Of a stretch of 64,000 nt of DNA, positions 50,852 through 59,815 are shown piece after piece (within the stretch, counting starts at the first letter, position 1; each line of letters starts with the position of its first letter). The translations under genes and the position numbers were made by a program. The notes under the pieces are model-generated. The model worked only from the letters and a program-made list of their open reading frames with translations, searched no databases and was not told the DNA's origin. Location of the stretch: positions 310,001 through 374,000 of the forward strand of contig JBASFK010000002.1 of assembly GCA_049652985.1 (NCBI GenBank), written 5' to 3'. Origin of the DNA: UBA7657 sp049652985. GTDB lineage: Bacteria; Pseudomonadota; Alphaproteobacteria; Micavibrionales; Micavibrionaceae.

Positions 50852-51826
50852 TTACGTGATTAATTCGGGCATGGCCCCACCAGGAAGCGCGGACTGCCCG
50901 GATTTGCCGACGCCCCTGTCGTCCTGCAGGCGGGCATTTATGATGCGCGCCTTTTCTTCCTGTGAAGATGCGGCCCGCACATAAGGGCTCCAGAAAAATA
51001 CGCCTGTCTGCCGAACCTTGAAATGGCCGCGCACAAGGGCCGCCGCCATGGATTCGGACGCTTCGCCAGCCGACATCGCGGGATTTTGTTTCAAGAGCCG
51101 GGCGATATCGAAGTGAATGGCATGTATTGAAAGAAGATCTGTCCGGTGGCCCTGCTTTCTTCTTTTGGCGTTGAGCTTGCCCAGATCATTTTCGTGTTGG
51201 ACGCGGATGATGTTGGACCTGCTGTTCAGCAGCAACAGAACGCTGAGCGCATCACGGCATGCCTTCTCCATACCACTCTGACTTTGTCTCTTATAATCTT
51301 TTTCAGTTGCGGGCGTATGAGCAAAGTTAAAGCCATCCCTCGATATTAAAAAATGTTGCGCATAACGCTCATATAAGGGGGCGTTAAAGCCTGTGTAAGA
51401 TTCCACAAATTTCAAAGAAATTTTTTCGCCGGGCATTTCCTGGAGAAGCCAGCCTTCCTTGTCTTTCCATCCGCGAGCCGTGTATTCAATCCAGGTTTTG
51501 GGAAAAGGAAGCCGGGCGTAGTTGAATGCGCGCAGAAGCGTTGATGTGGAGGTGTTGGACATTTTTGCAACCGCATCGGCAACGTCATGATTAATTGCAA
51601 AACGCATCGAGGAAGGCAGATCGGCGGCGATGTCGGCAATATCTCTATAAAAACTGTAAAATTTAGAGACTAACTCAGAATATTTTTCCGGCCCCATTTC
51701 TTCTTTTTCGTGTTTGCCTGCCATCCATGACATAACGTGATCAACGATACTTTCACGCACCGCGTCAGGCTCTACGCTCAAACAATAAGACGTTTTGATA
51801 ATCGATTGGGCCAGCGACCGGTCCAT
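50852..51826 (-). CDS. Phage-like hypothetical protein
   Basis: 324 aa, no signal or membrane helix. The C-terminal MAAALVRGHFKVRQTGVFFWSPYVRAA resembles a motif I associate with phage or integrative-element hypothetical proteins in alphaproteobacteria (RGHFK.R.TGV.WWSP..RG). The middle is helical and basic (KLNAKRRKQGHRTDLLSIHAIHFDIARLL). It converges on the toxin/immunity pair, with 14 nt between stops. Function unknown. Confidence 0.6.
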   Translation of the reverse strand: MDRSLAQSIIKTSYCLSVEPDAVRESIVDHVMSWMAGKHEKEEMGPEKYSELVSKFYSFYRDIADIAADLPSSMRFAINHDVADAVAKMSNTSTSTLLRAFNYARLPFPKTWIEYTARGWKDKEGWLLQEMPGEKISLKFVESYTGFNAPLYERYAQHFLISRDGFNFAHTPATEKDYKRQSQSGMEKACRDALSVLLLLNSRSNIIRVQHENDLGKLNAKRRKQGHRTDLLSIHAIHFDIARLLKQNPAMSAGEASESMAAALVRGHFKVRQTGVFFWSPYVRAASSQEEKARIINARLQDDRGVGKSGQSALPGGAMPELIT

Positions 51827-51901
51827 GTTTAAACTCCCATTAAACAGGACAGGTTTTATACGCGCTTTGTTTTTATGTCAACTGTGTGGTTAAAAAGCAA
51901 A

Positions 51902-51938
51902 ACTGGATTGCTTCGGCCTCCGGCCTCGCAATGACGAG
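51902..51938. repeat. Dispersed palindromic repeat (TGGATTGCTTCGG family)
   Basis: Imperfect palindrome starting TGGATTGCTTCGGCC, TCC centre, then GGCCTCGCAATGACG. This is the intergenic repeat type seen repeatedly in alphaproteobacterial genomes. It lies between the phage-like gene and yqeY, at the right border of the accessory island. Confidence 0.8.
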
Positions 51939-51944
51939 GGTAAT

Positions 51945-52397
51945 TTACCCCAATTTCTGCTTCACCACTGCCCCTGCCTTGCCCATGTCGAGCTGGCCTG
52001 CGTACTGGGATTTCAGCGCACCCATGACCTTGCCCATGTCTTTCTGGCTGGCGGCGCCGGTTTCCTTGATGAGCTTGTCGATCACGGCGGCAACTTCGGC
52101 ATCGCTCATCTGCTTGGGCAGATATTTTTCGATGATGGCGATTTCGGCGGCTTCCTTGTCGGCGAGGTCGTCGCGCTTGTTGTCGCGGAAAATTTTCAGG
52201 CTTTCCTGGCGCTGCTTGATCATGCCCTGGAGCATGGAGAGGATGTCGGACTCGGTGACCTCTTTGCCTGAGGGGCGCGCCTCGATGTCTTTTTGCTTGA
52301 GCGCGGCGTTGATCAGGCGCAGCGTGCCGACGGCTATCTGGTCCCCGCCTTTCATGGCGGTCTTGAGGTCGTCGTTGAATTCTGTGCGTTTGCTCAC
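51945..52397 (-). CDS. yqeY: GatB/YqeY domain protein
   Basis: 150-aa helical protein of the GatB/YqeY family (a tRNA-binding-like tail domain, function unsettled). Family blocks: MKGGDQIAVGTLRLINAALKQKDIEAR, LSMLQGMIKQRQESLKIF, EIAIIEKYLPKQMSDAEV and KDMGKVMGALKSQYAGQLDMGKAGAVVKQKLG. In many alphaproteobacteria it lies next to dnaG; here the accessory island separates the two. It is divergent from carA with 77 nt between starts. Confidence 0.92.
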   Translation of the reverse strand: MSKRTEFNDDLKTAMKGGDQIAVGTLRLINAALKQKDIEARPSGKEVTESDILSMLQGMIKQRQESLKIFRDNKRDDLADKEAAEIAIIEKYLPKQMSDAEVAAVIDKLIKETGAASQKDMGKVMGALKSQYAGQLDMGKAGAVVKQKLG

Positions 52398-52474
52398 GAT
52401 TTTTCTTTCCTTTTAGGGTGAAAGTGATTATTAAATCTTTTTCTAGCGGCATCAAGCTAGAAAGACCAGCAACA

Positions 52475-53656
52475 ATGACAAGTTTAAAGGCCTCAAAACA
52501 ACCCCGAAACGCGACCGGGGTGATTATTCTGGCTGACGGAAAAGTCATATGGGGCAAGGGTTTCGGGGCCCCGGCGAAGGCTGTGGGCGAGATTTGTTTC
52601 AACACCTCGATCACCGGATATCAAGAGATTCTCACCGACCCGAGCTATGCCGGCCAGATCATCAATTTTACATTCCCCCATATCGGCAATGTCGGCACGA
52701 ACGACGAGGATATCGAGACGGTAAACCCGGCCAGCCGGGGTTTGATCGTGCGCGAGGATATCACCAACCCCTCGAGCTGGCGCTCGCAGAAGCATTTCGA
52801 TGCGTGGCTGAAGGGCTGGAACATGCCGGGGATCTGCGATGTGGATACGCGGGCGCTGACGAGATTGATCCGGGATGACGGCGCGCCTGTGGGCGTGATC
52901 TGTCACGCGCCGGACGGAAAGTTTGATCTCAAGGCCCTGCATGACGAGGCGAAGAGCTGGCCGGGGCTGGAGGGGATGGATTTGGCCAAGGATGTTTCCT
53001 GCACGCAGATGTATAAATGGGATGAGGCGCAATGGGTCCTCGGCCAGGGCTACCAGAAGCAGGACAAGCCGCAATGCAAGGTCGTGGCGGTCGATTACGG
53101 GGCGAAGCGGAATATCCTGAGGTGCCTGGCGGCGGCGGGCTGTGAGGTGGTTGTAGTGCCCGGGAATTCGAGCGCCGAGGATGTCATGGGTCACAAGCCG
53201 GACGGGGTGTTCCTGTCGAACGGGCCGGGCGACCCGGCGGCGACGGGGAAATACGCGGTGCCGATGATCAAGGCGCTGCTGGAGAAGAATATACCGATCT
53301 TCGGGATTTGTCTGGGCCACCAGATGCTGGCGCTGGCGCTAGGCGGTAAAACCAACAAGATGAATCTGGGTCACCGCGGCGCGAACCAGCCGGTGAAAGA
53401 TTTAATCACCGGCAAGGTGGAAATAACGTCGCAGAACCATGGCTTCCACGTGATTTCTGAGTCGCTGCCTCAAGGTGTGGAAGAGACGCATGTGAGCCTG
53501 TTCGATGGTTCAAACGAAGGTTTAAGAGTTAAAGGCAAGCCGGTGTTTTCAGTGCAATATCACCCTGAAGCGTCACCCGGCCCGCAGGACAGTCATTACC
53601 TGTTCGAGCGTTTCGTGGATAATATAAAGAAATCTAAAAAGGTTGGGGCGGCATGA
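52475..53656 (+). CDS. carA: Carbamoyl phosphate synthetase small (glutaminase) subunit
   Basis: 393-aa glutaminase subunit that delivers ammonia to CarB for arginine and pyrimidine synthesis. The ATG at 52475 begins MTSLKASKQPRNATGVIILADG; a GTG at 52418 would add 19 residues. N-terminal domain: GEICFNTSITGYQEILTDPSYAGQIINFTFPHIGNVGTNDEDIE. The GATase carries IFGICLGHQMLALALGGK with the nucleophile Cys, and the His-x-Glu pair in VQYHPEASPGP. Its stop overlaps the carbonic anhydrase start by 4 nt. Confidence 0.97.
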   Translation: MTSLKASKQPRNATGVIILADGKVIWGKGFGAPAKAVGEICFNTSITGYQEILTDPSYAGQIINFTFPHIGNVGTNDEDIETVNPASRGLIVREDITNPSSWRSQKHFDAWLKGWNMPGICDVDTRALTRLIRDDGAPVGVICHAPDGKFDLKALHDEAKSWPGLEGMDLAKDVSCTQMYKWDEAQWVLGQGYQKQDKPQCKVVAVDYGAKRNILRCLAAAGCEVVVVPGNSSAEDVMGHKPDGVFLSNGPGDPAATGKYAVPMIKALLEKNIPIFGICLGHQMLALALGGKTNKMNLGHRGANQPVKDLITGKVEITSQNHGFHVISESLPQGVEETHVSLFDGSNEGLRVKGKPVFSVQYHPEASPGPQDSHYLFERFVDNIKKSKKVGAA

Positions 53657-54309
53657 CGGAAAACCTGCTGAAAGGGTTCAAGGAATTCTGCGCGGACGCT
53701 TACGACAGCGAGTCCGATGTCATGGGGCGCCTCGTGGAAGAAGGGCAGCGCCCGGAATATTTTATCATCTCGTGCATCGACTCCCGCTCGAACCCCGGCA
53801 CGATCTTCCGCCCTGCCCCGGGCACGTTCATAGCTTATAAAGCGATGGGCGCCATCGTCAGGCCCTATCAGCAGGGAACGGCGCTGGCGGCGGCGCTGCA
53901 ATTCGCCATTCACCACATCAATGTGCGCAAGATCATCCTGCTCGGCCATACACGTTGCGGCGCGATTAATGCGCTGGTCGACAAGGTCGATGATCCGGAC
54001 ATCGCGGGATTCATCGACGTGGCGCAGACCGCTTTCACGCGGGCCAAGGCGCAATGCGGCCCCAACCCCGAGCGCGAAGAACTGCTGCACAGAATAGAGG
54101 AACAGCTTGTGATACTCAGCGTGGAAAACCTTGAAACCTACCCGAGCGTGGCACCGCTGCTGGAATCCGGAGAACTTGAAATCGTGCCGTGGCTGTTCGA
54201 GCTGGAAACGGGAACGCTCAAGGAATTCGACGGCGAAGCCGGGGCATTCGCGCCCATCCCGGGACAGGCGGAACATAAATTATACAGGCGCAAAGCTGCA
54301 AGGAACTGA
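53653..54309 (+). CDS. Beta-class carbonic anhydrase, between carA and carB
   Basis: 218-aa beta carbonic anhydrase converting CO2 to bicarbonate. Zinc and catalytic residues are plain: C41-x-D43-S-R45 (CIDSR), and H99 and C102 in HTRCGA. The surrounding IRPAPGTFIAYKAMGAIV (read FRPAPG) and AIHHINVRKIILLGH are family-typical. No signal peptide, so it is cytosolic. It begins by ATGA overlap with carA and ends 6 nt before carB, so it should be made with carbamoyl phosphate synthetase, which consumes bicarbonate. Confidence 0.95.
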   Translation: MTENLLKGFKEFCADAYDSESDVMGRLVEEGQRPEYFIISCIDSRSNPGTIFRPAPGTFIAYKAMGAIVRPYQQGTALAAALQFAIHHINVRKIILLGHTRCGAINALVDKVDDPDIAGFIDVAQTAFTRAKAQCGPNPEREELLHRIEEQLVILSVENLETYPSVAPLLESGELEIVPWLFELETGTLKEFDGEAGAFAPIPGQAEHKLYRRKAARN

Positions 54310-54315
54310 GGACCA

Positions 54316-57300
54316 ATGCCAAAGCGTACCGACATAAAATCAATTGCCATCATCGGGGCCGGGCCCATCATCATCGGCCAGGCGTGCGAATTCGATTATT
54401 CGGGAACGCAGGCCTGCAAGGCGCTGCGCGAGGAAGGCTACCGCATCGTCCTCATCAATTCGAACCCGGCGACGATCATGACCGACCCGGAAATGGCGGA
54501 TGCAACATATATCGAGCCGATCACACCGGGCGTGGTGGCAAAAATCCTGGAACAGGAGCGCCCGGATGCGCTACTGCCGACCATGGGCGGGCAGACGGCG
54601 CTAAATACCGCGCTGGCGCTGGCGGAGGATGGAACGCTGGAGCGGCTCGGCATCGAATTGATCGGCGCAAACCGCGAAGCCATCGAAATGGCCGAGGACC
54701 GGAATAAATTCAAAGAATGCATGAACCGTCTCGGTCTTGAGTCCGCCAAGAGCAAAACCATTCACTCAATTGAAGAGGCCGAAGTGGCGCTGGAGTATGT
54801 GGGACTGCCCGCGATTATCCGCCCCTCTTTCACGCTGGGCGGCACGGGCGGCGGCATTGCCTATAACCTCGAAGAATATGAAGAGATCGTCTATAGCGGG
54901 CTTGATGCCTCGCCGACGACGGAAGTGCTGATCGAGGAATCGCTTTTGGGGTGGAAAGAATTCGAGATGGAAGTCGTTCGCGACAAGAACGACAATTGCA
55001 TCATCGTCTGCTCAATTGAAAACGTCGACCCGATGGGCGTGCATACGGGGGATTCCATCACGGTCGCGCCGGCGATGACGTTGACGGATAAAGAATACCA
55101 GATCATGCGAAACGCCTCGATTGCGGTGCTGCGCGGGATCGGCGTCGAGACCGGCGGATCGAACGTGCAGTTCGCGGTTAACCCGGAGAACGGTCGGATG
55201 ATTGTCATTGAAATGAACCCGCGCGTGTCGCGGAGCTCGGCGCTGGCATCGAAAGCCACAGGATTCCCGATTGCTAAGATCGCGGCGAAGCTGGCGGTCG
55301 GTTACACGCTGGATGAACTGAAGAATGACATCACGGGCGGGCGCACACCGGCATCGTTCGAGCCGACAATCGATTATGTTGTCACCAAAGTGCCGCGTTT
55401 CGCGTTCGAGAAATTCAAGGGCGCGAAGCCGCTGCTGAATACGTCGATGAAATCGGTGGGCGAAGTGATGGCCATCGGCAGGAGCTTTGAAGAGTCGCTG
55501 CAGAAATCGATGCGCTCGCTGGAAAAAGGATTGTCGGGCATGGACCCGATGCCGATCCCGGGAGATGCATCGAGCCCGGAATCCTTCCAGGATGAAATCA
55601 TGGCCGCAGTCGCACAGCCGACGCCGCAGCGCATTCTTTATATCGCCGAGGCGATGCGCCACGGCATTTCGCTGGAAAGAATCCAGGATACGTGCAAATA
55701 CGACAAGTGGTTTTTAGAGCGCATCAAGAATATCGTCGATGCGGAAAAACAAATTACGTTGAAAGGCCTGCCGACCGACCGCGAAGGCTGGGTGAAGATC
55801 AAGAAGCTTGGGTTCTCGGACCAGCAGCTCGCGCGGTTGATGAATGTGGGCGAGGCGCAGGTGCGCAAAGCGCGCACGACGCACAAAGTGCACCCTGTAT
55901 ACAAGCGCGTGGATACGTGCGCGGCGGAGATTCCCTCCTCCACGCCTTATATGTATAGCTGCTATGAGGGCGACGGGATCAACGAGCCCGAAAGCGAGAT
56001 TGAGCCATCGGACAAAGAGAAAATCATTATTCTCGGCGGCGGTCCGAACAGGATCGGCCAGGGCATCGAGTTCGATTATTGCTGCGTGCATGCGTCCTAT
56101 GCTTTGAGAGAAGCGGGATATGAAACGATCATGGTCAACTGCAACCCGGAGACGGTTTCGACGGATTACGATACGTCGGACCGACTGTATTTCGAGCCGT
56201 TGACGGAAGAAGATGTGGTCGAGTTGATCAGGGCCGAACAGGAAAGCGGCAACGTCAAGGGCGTGATCGTGCAGCTCGGCGGGCAGACGCCGCTGAAGCT
56301 GGCGCATCCACTGCTGAAGGCAGGGATTCCCATTCTCGGCACCAACCCGGACATGATCGACCTTGCCGAGGACCGCGAGCGGTTCCAGAAGCTGATTAAA
56401 AAACTGAAACTGCGCCAGCCGCCGAACGGCCTCGCGCGCTCGGCCAAGGAAGCCGAGGAAATGTCGGAGGATATCGGATTCCCCCTGGTGATCCGCCCGT
56501 CTTATGTTCTCGGCGGCCAGGGGATGCAGATCGTTCATAACAAGACCGAGCTGAAGCAATATATCAAAACAGCGGTGCGGGTTTCGGGCGACAACCCGGT
56601 GCTGCTCGACCGTTATCTCAAAAGCGCGATTGAAGTCGATGTGGATGCGCTGGCCGATGGCAAGGACGTCTATGTCGCGGGAATCATGGAGCATATTGAG
56701 GAAGCCGGCATTCACTCGGGTGATTCCGCCTGCGTGCTGCCGCCGCATTCGCTCCCCGCCGAGACGGTGAAGGAGATCGAGGAGCAAACGATTATCCTGG
56801 CGAAGGCGCTGAAGGTTAAAGGCCTGATGAACGTGCAGTTCGCCGTGCGCCGGAACGAAGAGACGAATAATCTCGACGTTTATATCCTGGAAGTGAACCC
56901 GCGCGCGTCGAGAACGGCACCGTTCGTGGCGAAGGCGACGGGCGTTCCGATCGCGAAGCTCGCCGCGCGCATCATGGCGGGTGAAAAGCTGGAGGACTTC
57001 AAAGGGATTCTGAAAGGCATGAGCCCAAACCACCACGCCGTGAAGGCGCCGGTGTTCCCGTTCAACCGTTTCCCTGGCGTCGAACCCCTGCTCGGCCCGG
57101 AAATGAAATCGACCGGCGAAGTGATGGGGCTGGACCGAGACGTTTCACACGCGCTGGCGAAGGCGTTCCTCGCAGCGGGCACGCGCCTGCCGGTATCGGG
57201 CACCGTGTTCCTGTCGGTGAAGGACGCGGACAAGGAAACGCTGCTGCCGATCGCGAAGGAGCTGGAGGCGACAGGGTTCAGCCTGGTGGCGACCGGCGGC

Positions 57301-57651
57301 ACAGCGCGTTTCCTGAAAGAAAAAGGCCTGAAGGTGAAGCGCATTAACAAGGTGATGGAAGGCCAGCCGCACATTGGCGACGCGATCATCAACGGCGAAA
57401 TCTCGCTGATGATCAATACGACGGCGAAATCGTCGCAGGCTGTTGCCGACGGAACGTCGATCCGCCGTCTCGCGCTGATGAACAAAATCCCCTACTACAC
57501 GCTACTGACGGCCGCCAACGCCGCGGTGCAGGCGATCCAGGCGGTGAAGGCCAAAGAGATCACGGTGGCGCCGCTGCAGAGCTATTTCGACGGGGCTAAA
57601 CCGGCGGAAAAACCCACGGAAAAGCCCGAAAAGCGCCGCAAAGCTGGCTGA
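54316..57651 (+). CDS. carB: Carbamoyl phosphate synthetase large subunit
   Basis: 1111-aa synthetase using bicarbonate, ammonia (from CarA) and 2 ATP. Duplicated ATP-grasp halves: IIGAGPIIIGQACEFDYSGTQACKALREEGY at residues 11-41, PAIIRPSFTLGGTGGGIAYN, and in the second half IIILGGGPNRIGQGIEFDYCCVHASYALREAGYETIMVNCNPETVSTDYDTSDRLYFEPLT, then FPLVIRPSYVLGGQGMQIVHN. The C-terminal MGS-like allosteric domain (from about 965: LPVSGTVFLSVKDADKETLLPIAKELEATGFSLVATGGTARFL) would bind UMP/IMP or ornithine. A Lys/Pro tail of about 20 aa is extra. Confidence 0.98.
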   Translation: MPKRTDIKSIAIIGAGPIIIGQACEFDYSGTQACKALREEGYRIVLINSNPATIMTDPEMADATYIEPITPGVVAKILEQERPDALLPTMGGQTALNTALALAEDGTLERLGIELIGANREAIEMAEDRNKFKECMNRLGLESAKSKTIHSIEEAEVALEYVGLPAIIRPSFTLGGTGGGIAYNLEEYEEIVYSGLDASPTTEVLIEESLLGWKEFEMEVVRDKNDNCIIVCSIENVDPMGVHTGDSITVAPAMTLTDKEYQIMRNASIAVLRGIGVETGGSNVQFAVNPENGRMIVIEMNPRVSRSSALASKATGFPIAKIAAKLAVGYTLDELKNDITGGRTPASFEPTIDYVVTKVPRFAFEKFKGAKPLLNTSMKSVGEVMAIGRSFEESLQKSMRSLEKGLSGMDPMPIPGDASSPESFQDEIMAAVAQPTPQRILYIAEAMRHGISLERIQDTCKYDKWFLERIKNIVDAEKQITLKGLPTDREGWVKIKKLGFSDQQLARLMNVGEAQVRKARTTHKVHPVYKRVDTCAAEIPSSTPYMYSCYEGDGINEPESEIEPSDKEKIIILGGGPNRIGQGIEFDYCCVHASYALREAGYETIMVNCNPETVSTDYDTSDRLYFEPLTEEDVVELIRAEQESGNVKGVIVQLGGQTPLKLAHPLLKAGIPILGTNPDMIDLAEDRERFQKLIKKLKLRQPPNGLARSAKEAEEMSEDIGFPLVIRPSYVLGGQGMQIVHNKTELKQYIKTAVRVSGDNPVLLDRYLKSAIEVDVDALADGKDVYVAGIMEHIEEAGIHSGDSACVLPPHSLPAETVKEIEEQTIILAKALKVKGLMNVQFAVRRNEETNNLDVYILEVNPRASRTAPFVAKATGVPIAKLAARIMAGEKLEDFKGILKGMSPNHHAVKAPVFPFNRFPGVEPLLGPEMKSTGEVMGLDRDVSHALAKAFLAAGTRLPVSGTVFLSVKDADKETLLPIAKELEATGFSLVATGGTARFLKEKGLKVKRINKVMEGQPHIGDAIINGEISLMINTTAKSSQAVADGTSIRRLALMNKIPYYTLLTAANAAVQAIQAVKAKEITVAPLQSYFDGAKPAEKPTEKPEKRRKAG

Positions 57652-57683
57652 TTGACGAAAATCACCCCCGTGTTATCCTATTG

Positions 57684-57741
57684 CTGTCCCCGCGAAAGCG
57701 GGGATCTTATTGAGTAAAGGTTCCCGCTTTCGCGGGAAAGA
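57684..57741. repeat. Paired intergenic palindromes (copy 2)
   Basis: TCCCCGC-GAAA-GCGGGGA (57687-57704) and TTCCCGC-TTTC-GCGGGAA (57721-57738), inverted to each other, spaced by an A/T-rich linker ending AAAGGT. Same design as 5809-5860, with the stem sequences exchanged. Placed between carB and greA. Confidence 0.8.
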
Positions 57742-57756
57742 CAGGATTGGTACAGC

Positions 57757-58230
57757 GTGGAAAAAATCCCGATGACGCCGCAGGGCCTTAAGGACCTGGA
57801 AGCGGAACTCAAGAACCTGAAATCGGTCGAACGCCCGGCGATCATCGAGGCGATCGCGACGGCGCGTGCGCATGGCGATTTATCCGAGAACGCGGAATAC
57901 CACGCCGCGAAGGAGCAGCAGAGTTTCATTGAGGGCCGGATCAAGGAGCTGGAGGCCGTCACCAGCAAGGCGCAGATCATCGACCCGGCGACAATGTCGG
58001 GCAGCGTCGTAAAGTTCGGTGCGTCGGTGAAAATCATCGACGAGCAAACGGACACGGAAGAGACCTATATGATTGTCGGCGAGTATGAAGCGAACGCCGA
58101 GAAGAAACGCATTTCCATCACCGCGCCCATCGCGCGGGCGCTGATCGGGAAATCGGTCGGCGATTCCGTCGAGGTGCGCGCGCCGGGCGGCAAAAAATCT
58201 TATGAAATCGTGGAAGTGAAATACAAGTAG
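57757..58230 (+). CDS. greA: Transcription elongation factor GreA
   Basis: 157-aa factor that rescues backtracked RNA polymerase by stimulating transcript cleavage. GTG start (MEKIPMTPQGLKDLEAELKNL). The N-terminal coiled coil carries the acidic tip in ARAHGDLSENAEYHAAKEQQSFIEGRIKEL (DLSENAEY is diagnostic); the C-terminal FKBP-like domain ends VGDSVEVRAPGGKKSYEIVEVKY. Lies downstream of carB past the paired palindromes. Confidence 0.97.
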   Translation: MEKIPMTPQGLKDLEAELKNLKSVERPAIIEAIATARAHGDLSENAEYHAAKEQQSFIEGRIKELEAVTSKAQIIDPATMSGSVVKFGASVKIIDEQTDTEETYMIVGEYEANAEKKRISITAPIARALIGKSVGDSVEVRAPGGKKSYEIVEVKYK

Positions 58231-58234
58231 CCGG

Positions 58235-58708
58235 TTATTCGTCGATCGGGACGCCGGGATCTTCCTTGATGGAGCGAATCGCGAGCGATGATTTCACCGA
58301 GGTGACGTTCGCGAATTTCGTCAGTTCGTTGGTGAGGAAATTCTGATAGCTGTCCCAGTCGCGGGCAACGATGCGGAGGATAAAATCGACCTCGCCGGCC
58401 AGCATGTAGCATTCGCGCACCATGGGCCATTCCCGGATCTGCTTCTCGAATTTCGTGAGTTCGTTTTCAGCGTGGCTGGTGAGCTTGACCATGGCGAACA
58501 CGCTGACGGTGTAGCCAAGGGAGGTAGGGCTGACATGGGCATGGTAGCTCTTGATATAGCCCGCCTCTTCCAGTGCACGCACACGGCGAAGGCACGGGGG
58601 CGCTGATATCCCTACGTTTTTGGCCAGCTCCACGTTGGTCATACGACCGTTACCCTGCAGATCGCGAAGGATTTTTTTATCGATTTTGTCTAGTTTGGAA
58701 CGGCGCAT
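58235..58708 (-). CDS. Lrp/AsnC family transcriptional regulator
   Basis: 157-aa feast/famine regulator. N-terminal HTH: LDKIDKKILRDLQGNGRMTNVELAKNVGISAPPCLRRVRALEEAGYIKSYHAHVS (residues 5-60). The C-terminal RAM domain (VFAMVKLTSHAENELTKFEKQIREWPMVRECYMLAGEVDFILRIVARDWDSYQNFLTNEL) is the ligand-binding part. It converges with greA (4 nt between stops) and diverges from the ELM1-like gene. An Lrp-like target in amino-acid metabolism is likely but not shown. Confidence 0.93.
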   Translation of the reverse strand: MRRSKLDKIDKKILRDLQGNGRMTNVELAKNVGISAPPCLRRVRALEEAGYIKSYHAHVSPTSLGYTVSVFAMVKLTSHAENELTKFEKQIREWPMVRECYMLAGEVDFILRIVARDWDSYQNFLTNELTKFANVTSVKSSLAIRSIKEDPGVPIDE

Positions 58709-58854
58709 GGATAATGACTGCCCTTAAATAAAGGATTTTAGAATTAACACCGGGTTTGATATAAAGTTGCGCGAAGGATCATGCAAGGCTTTTCTTTTTT
58801 AAAAAACAGGAAACTTATATCTTGACAGCCGATGGTTGAAAGACGACTCGAAAA

Positions 58855-59793
58855 ATGAAGTGCTGGATCATTACAGAAGGACTGGCGGGAACGGAAAACC
58901 AGTGCATCGGCGTGGCCGAAGCACTGGGCGTGGAGGCCGAAATTAAACGGGTGGCCCTGCGCCAGCCGTGGAAAAGTCTTTCGCCGTGGCTGGGGTTTGA
59001 GTCGGCGCAAACTTTCGAGCCCGCCCCATCGCCGCCGTGGCCGGACCTGCTGATCGCCAGCGGACGCAAGAGCATCGCCGCGTCGCGCTATATCCGAAAA
59101 GCCAGCAAGGGAAAAACATTCACGGTGCAAATTCAGGACCCGCGTATTTCGCCCGTGCATTTCGACCTGGTGGCGGTGCCGGAGCACGACCCGTCGCGCG
59201 GGAGCAATGTGATTGTGACGGCGGCAAGCCCCAACAGAATCACAACGGAGAAACTAGTGGCGGCGCGGGAGAAATTCGCGGAATTTGAAAAACTGACGGG
59301 CCCGCGCGTGGCGGTGCTGGTGGGCGGCGACAGTAAATCGCACAAGATGACGCGGGAAATTACGATGCGGCTTGCGGAACAATTAAAAAAACTGGATGCG
59401 GGACTGATGGTGACAACATCGCGGAGGACTGGTGAAGAGAATACGAGGATTTTGAAGGATGCTTTGAGCGGCCCCAACATTTTTATCTGGGACGGATCGG
59501 GCGAGAACCCCTATTTCGGGATGCTGGCATGGGCGGATTTTATTCTGGTGACAAAAGACAGCGCCTCGATGCTCTCCGACGCCGCGACGACAGGAAAACC
59601 AGTTTACGTGATCCCGCTCGAGGGCGGATCAAAGCGGCTGGATAAACTGCATGAGAATCTTCGTGAAAAAGGAATCACCCGGCCCTTCGACGGCAGATTA
59701 GAAAACTGGAGCTATGAAAGGCTGCAGGATTCGCAGAAAATAGCCCGGGAAATAAGGGCAAGGCTGGCTGGACATATGGCCGGGCAAGTGTAA
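58855..59793 (+). CDS. Mitochondrial fission ELM1-family protein
   Basis: 312-aa protein of the ELM1/DUF1022 family, distantly related to glycosyltransferases and to plant ELM1. Recognisable blocks are WIITEGLAGTENQCIGVAEALG at the start, LLIASGRKSIAASRYIRKASKGKTFTVQIQDPR, RVAVLVGGDSKSH and DFILVTKDSASMLSDAATTGKPVYVIPLEGGSKRLDKLHENL. The GT-B like acceptor role is unproven. Ends 22 nt before trxB. Confidence 0.9.
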   Translation: MKCWIITEGLAGTENQCIGVAEALGVEAEIKRVALRQPWKSLSPWLGFESAQTFEPAPSPPWPDLLIASGRKSIAASRYIRKASKGKTFTVQIQDPRISPVHFDLVAVPEHDPSRGSNVIVTAASPNRITTEKLVAAREKFAEFEKLTGPRVAVLVGGDSKSHKMTREITMRLAEQLKKLDAGLMVTTSRRTGEENTRILKDALSGPNIFIWDGSGENPYFGMLAWADFILVTKDSASMLSDAATTGKPVYVIPLEGGSKRLDKLHENLREKGITRPFDGRLENWSYERLQDSQKIAREIRARLAGHMAGQV

Positions 59794-59815
59794 GTTACTA
59801 CAGGGGTATCTCTCT

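Noticed and set aside
49000..51900. Intact prophage
   Set aside because: No integrase, terminase, portal, capsid or tail genes are present; only a MuF motif and one phage-like gene.
55714..57036. 440-codon minus-strand frame inside carB
   Set aside because: Antisense shadow; carB is intact and strongly conserved on the plus strand.
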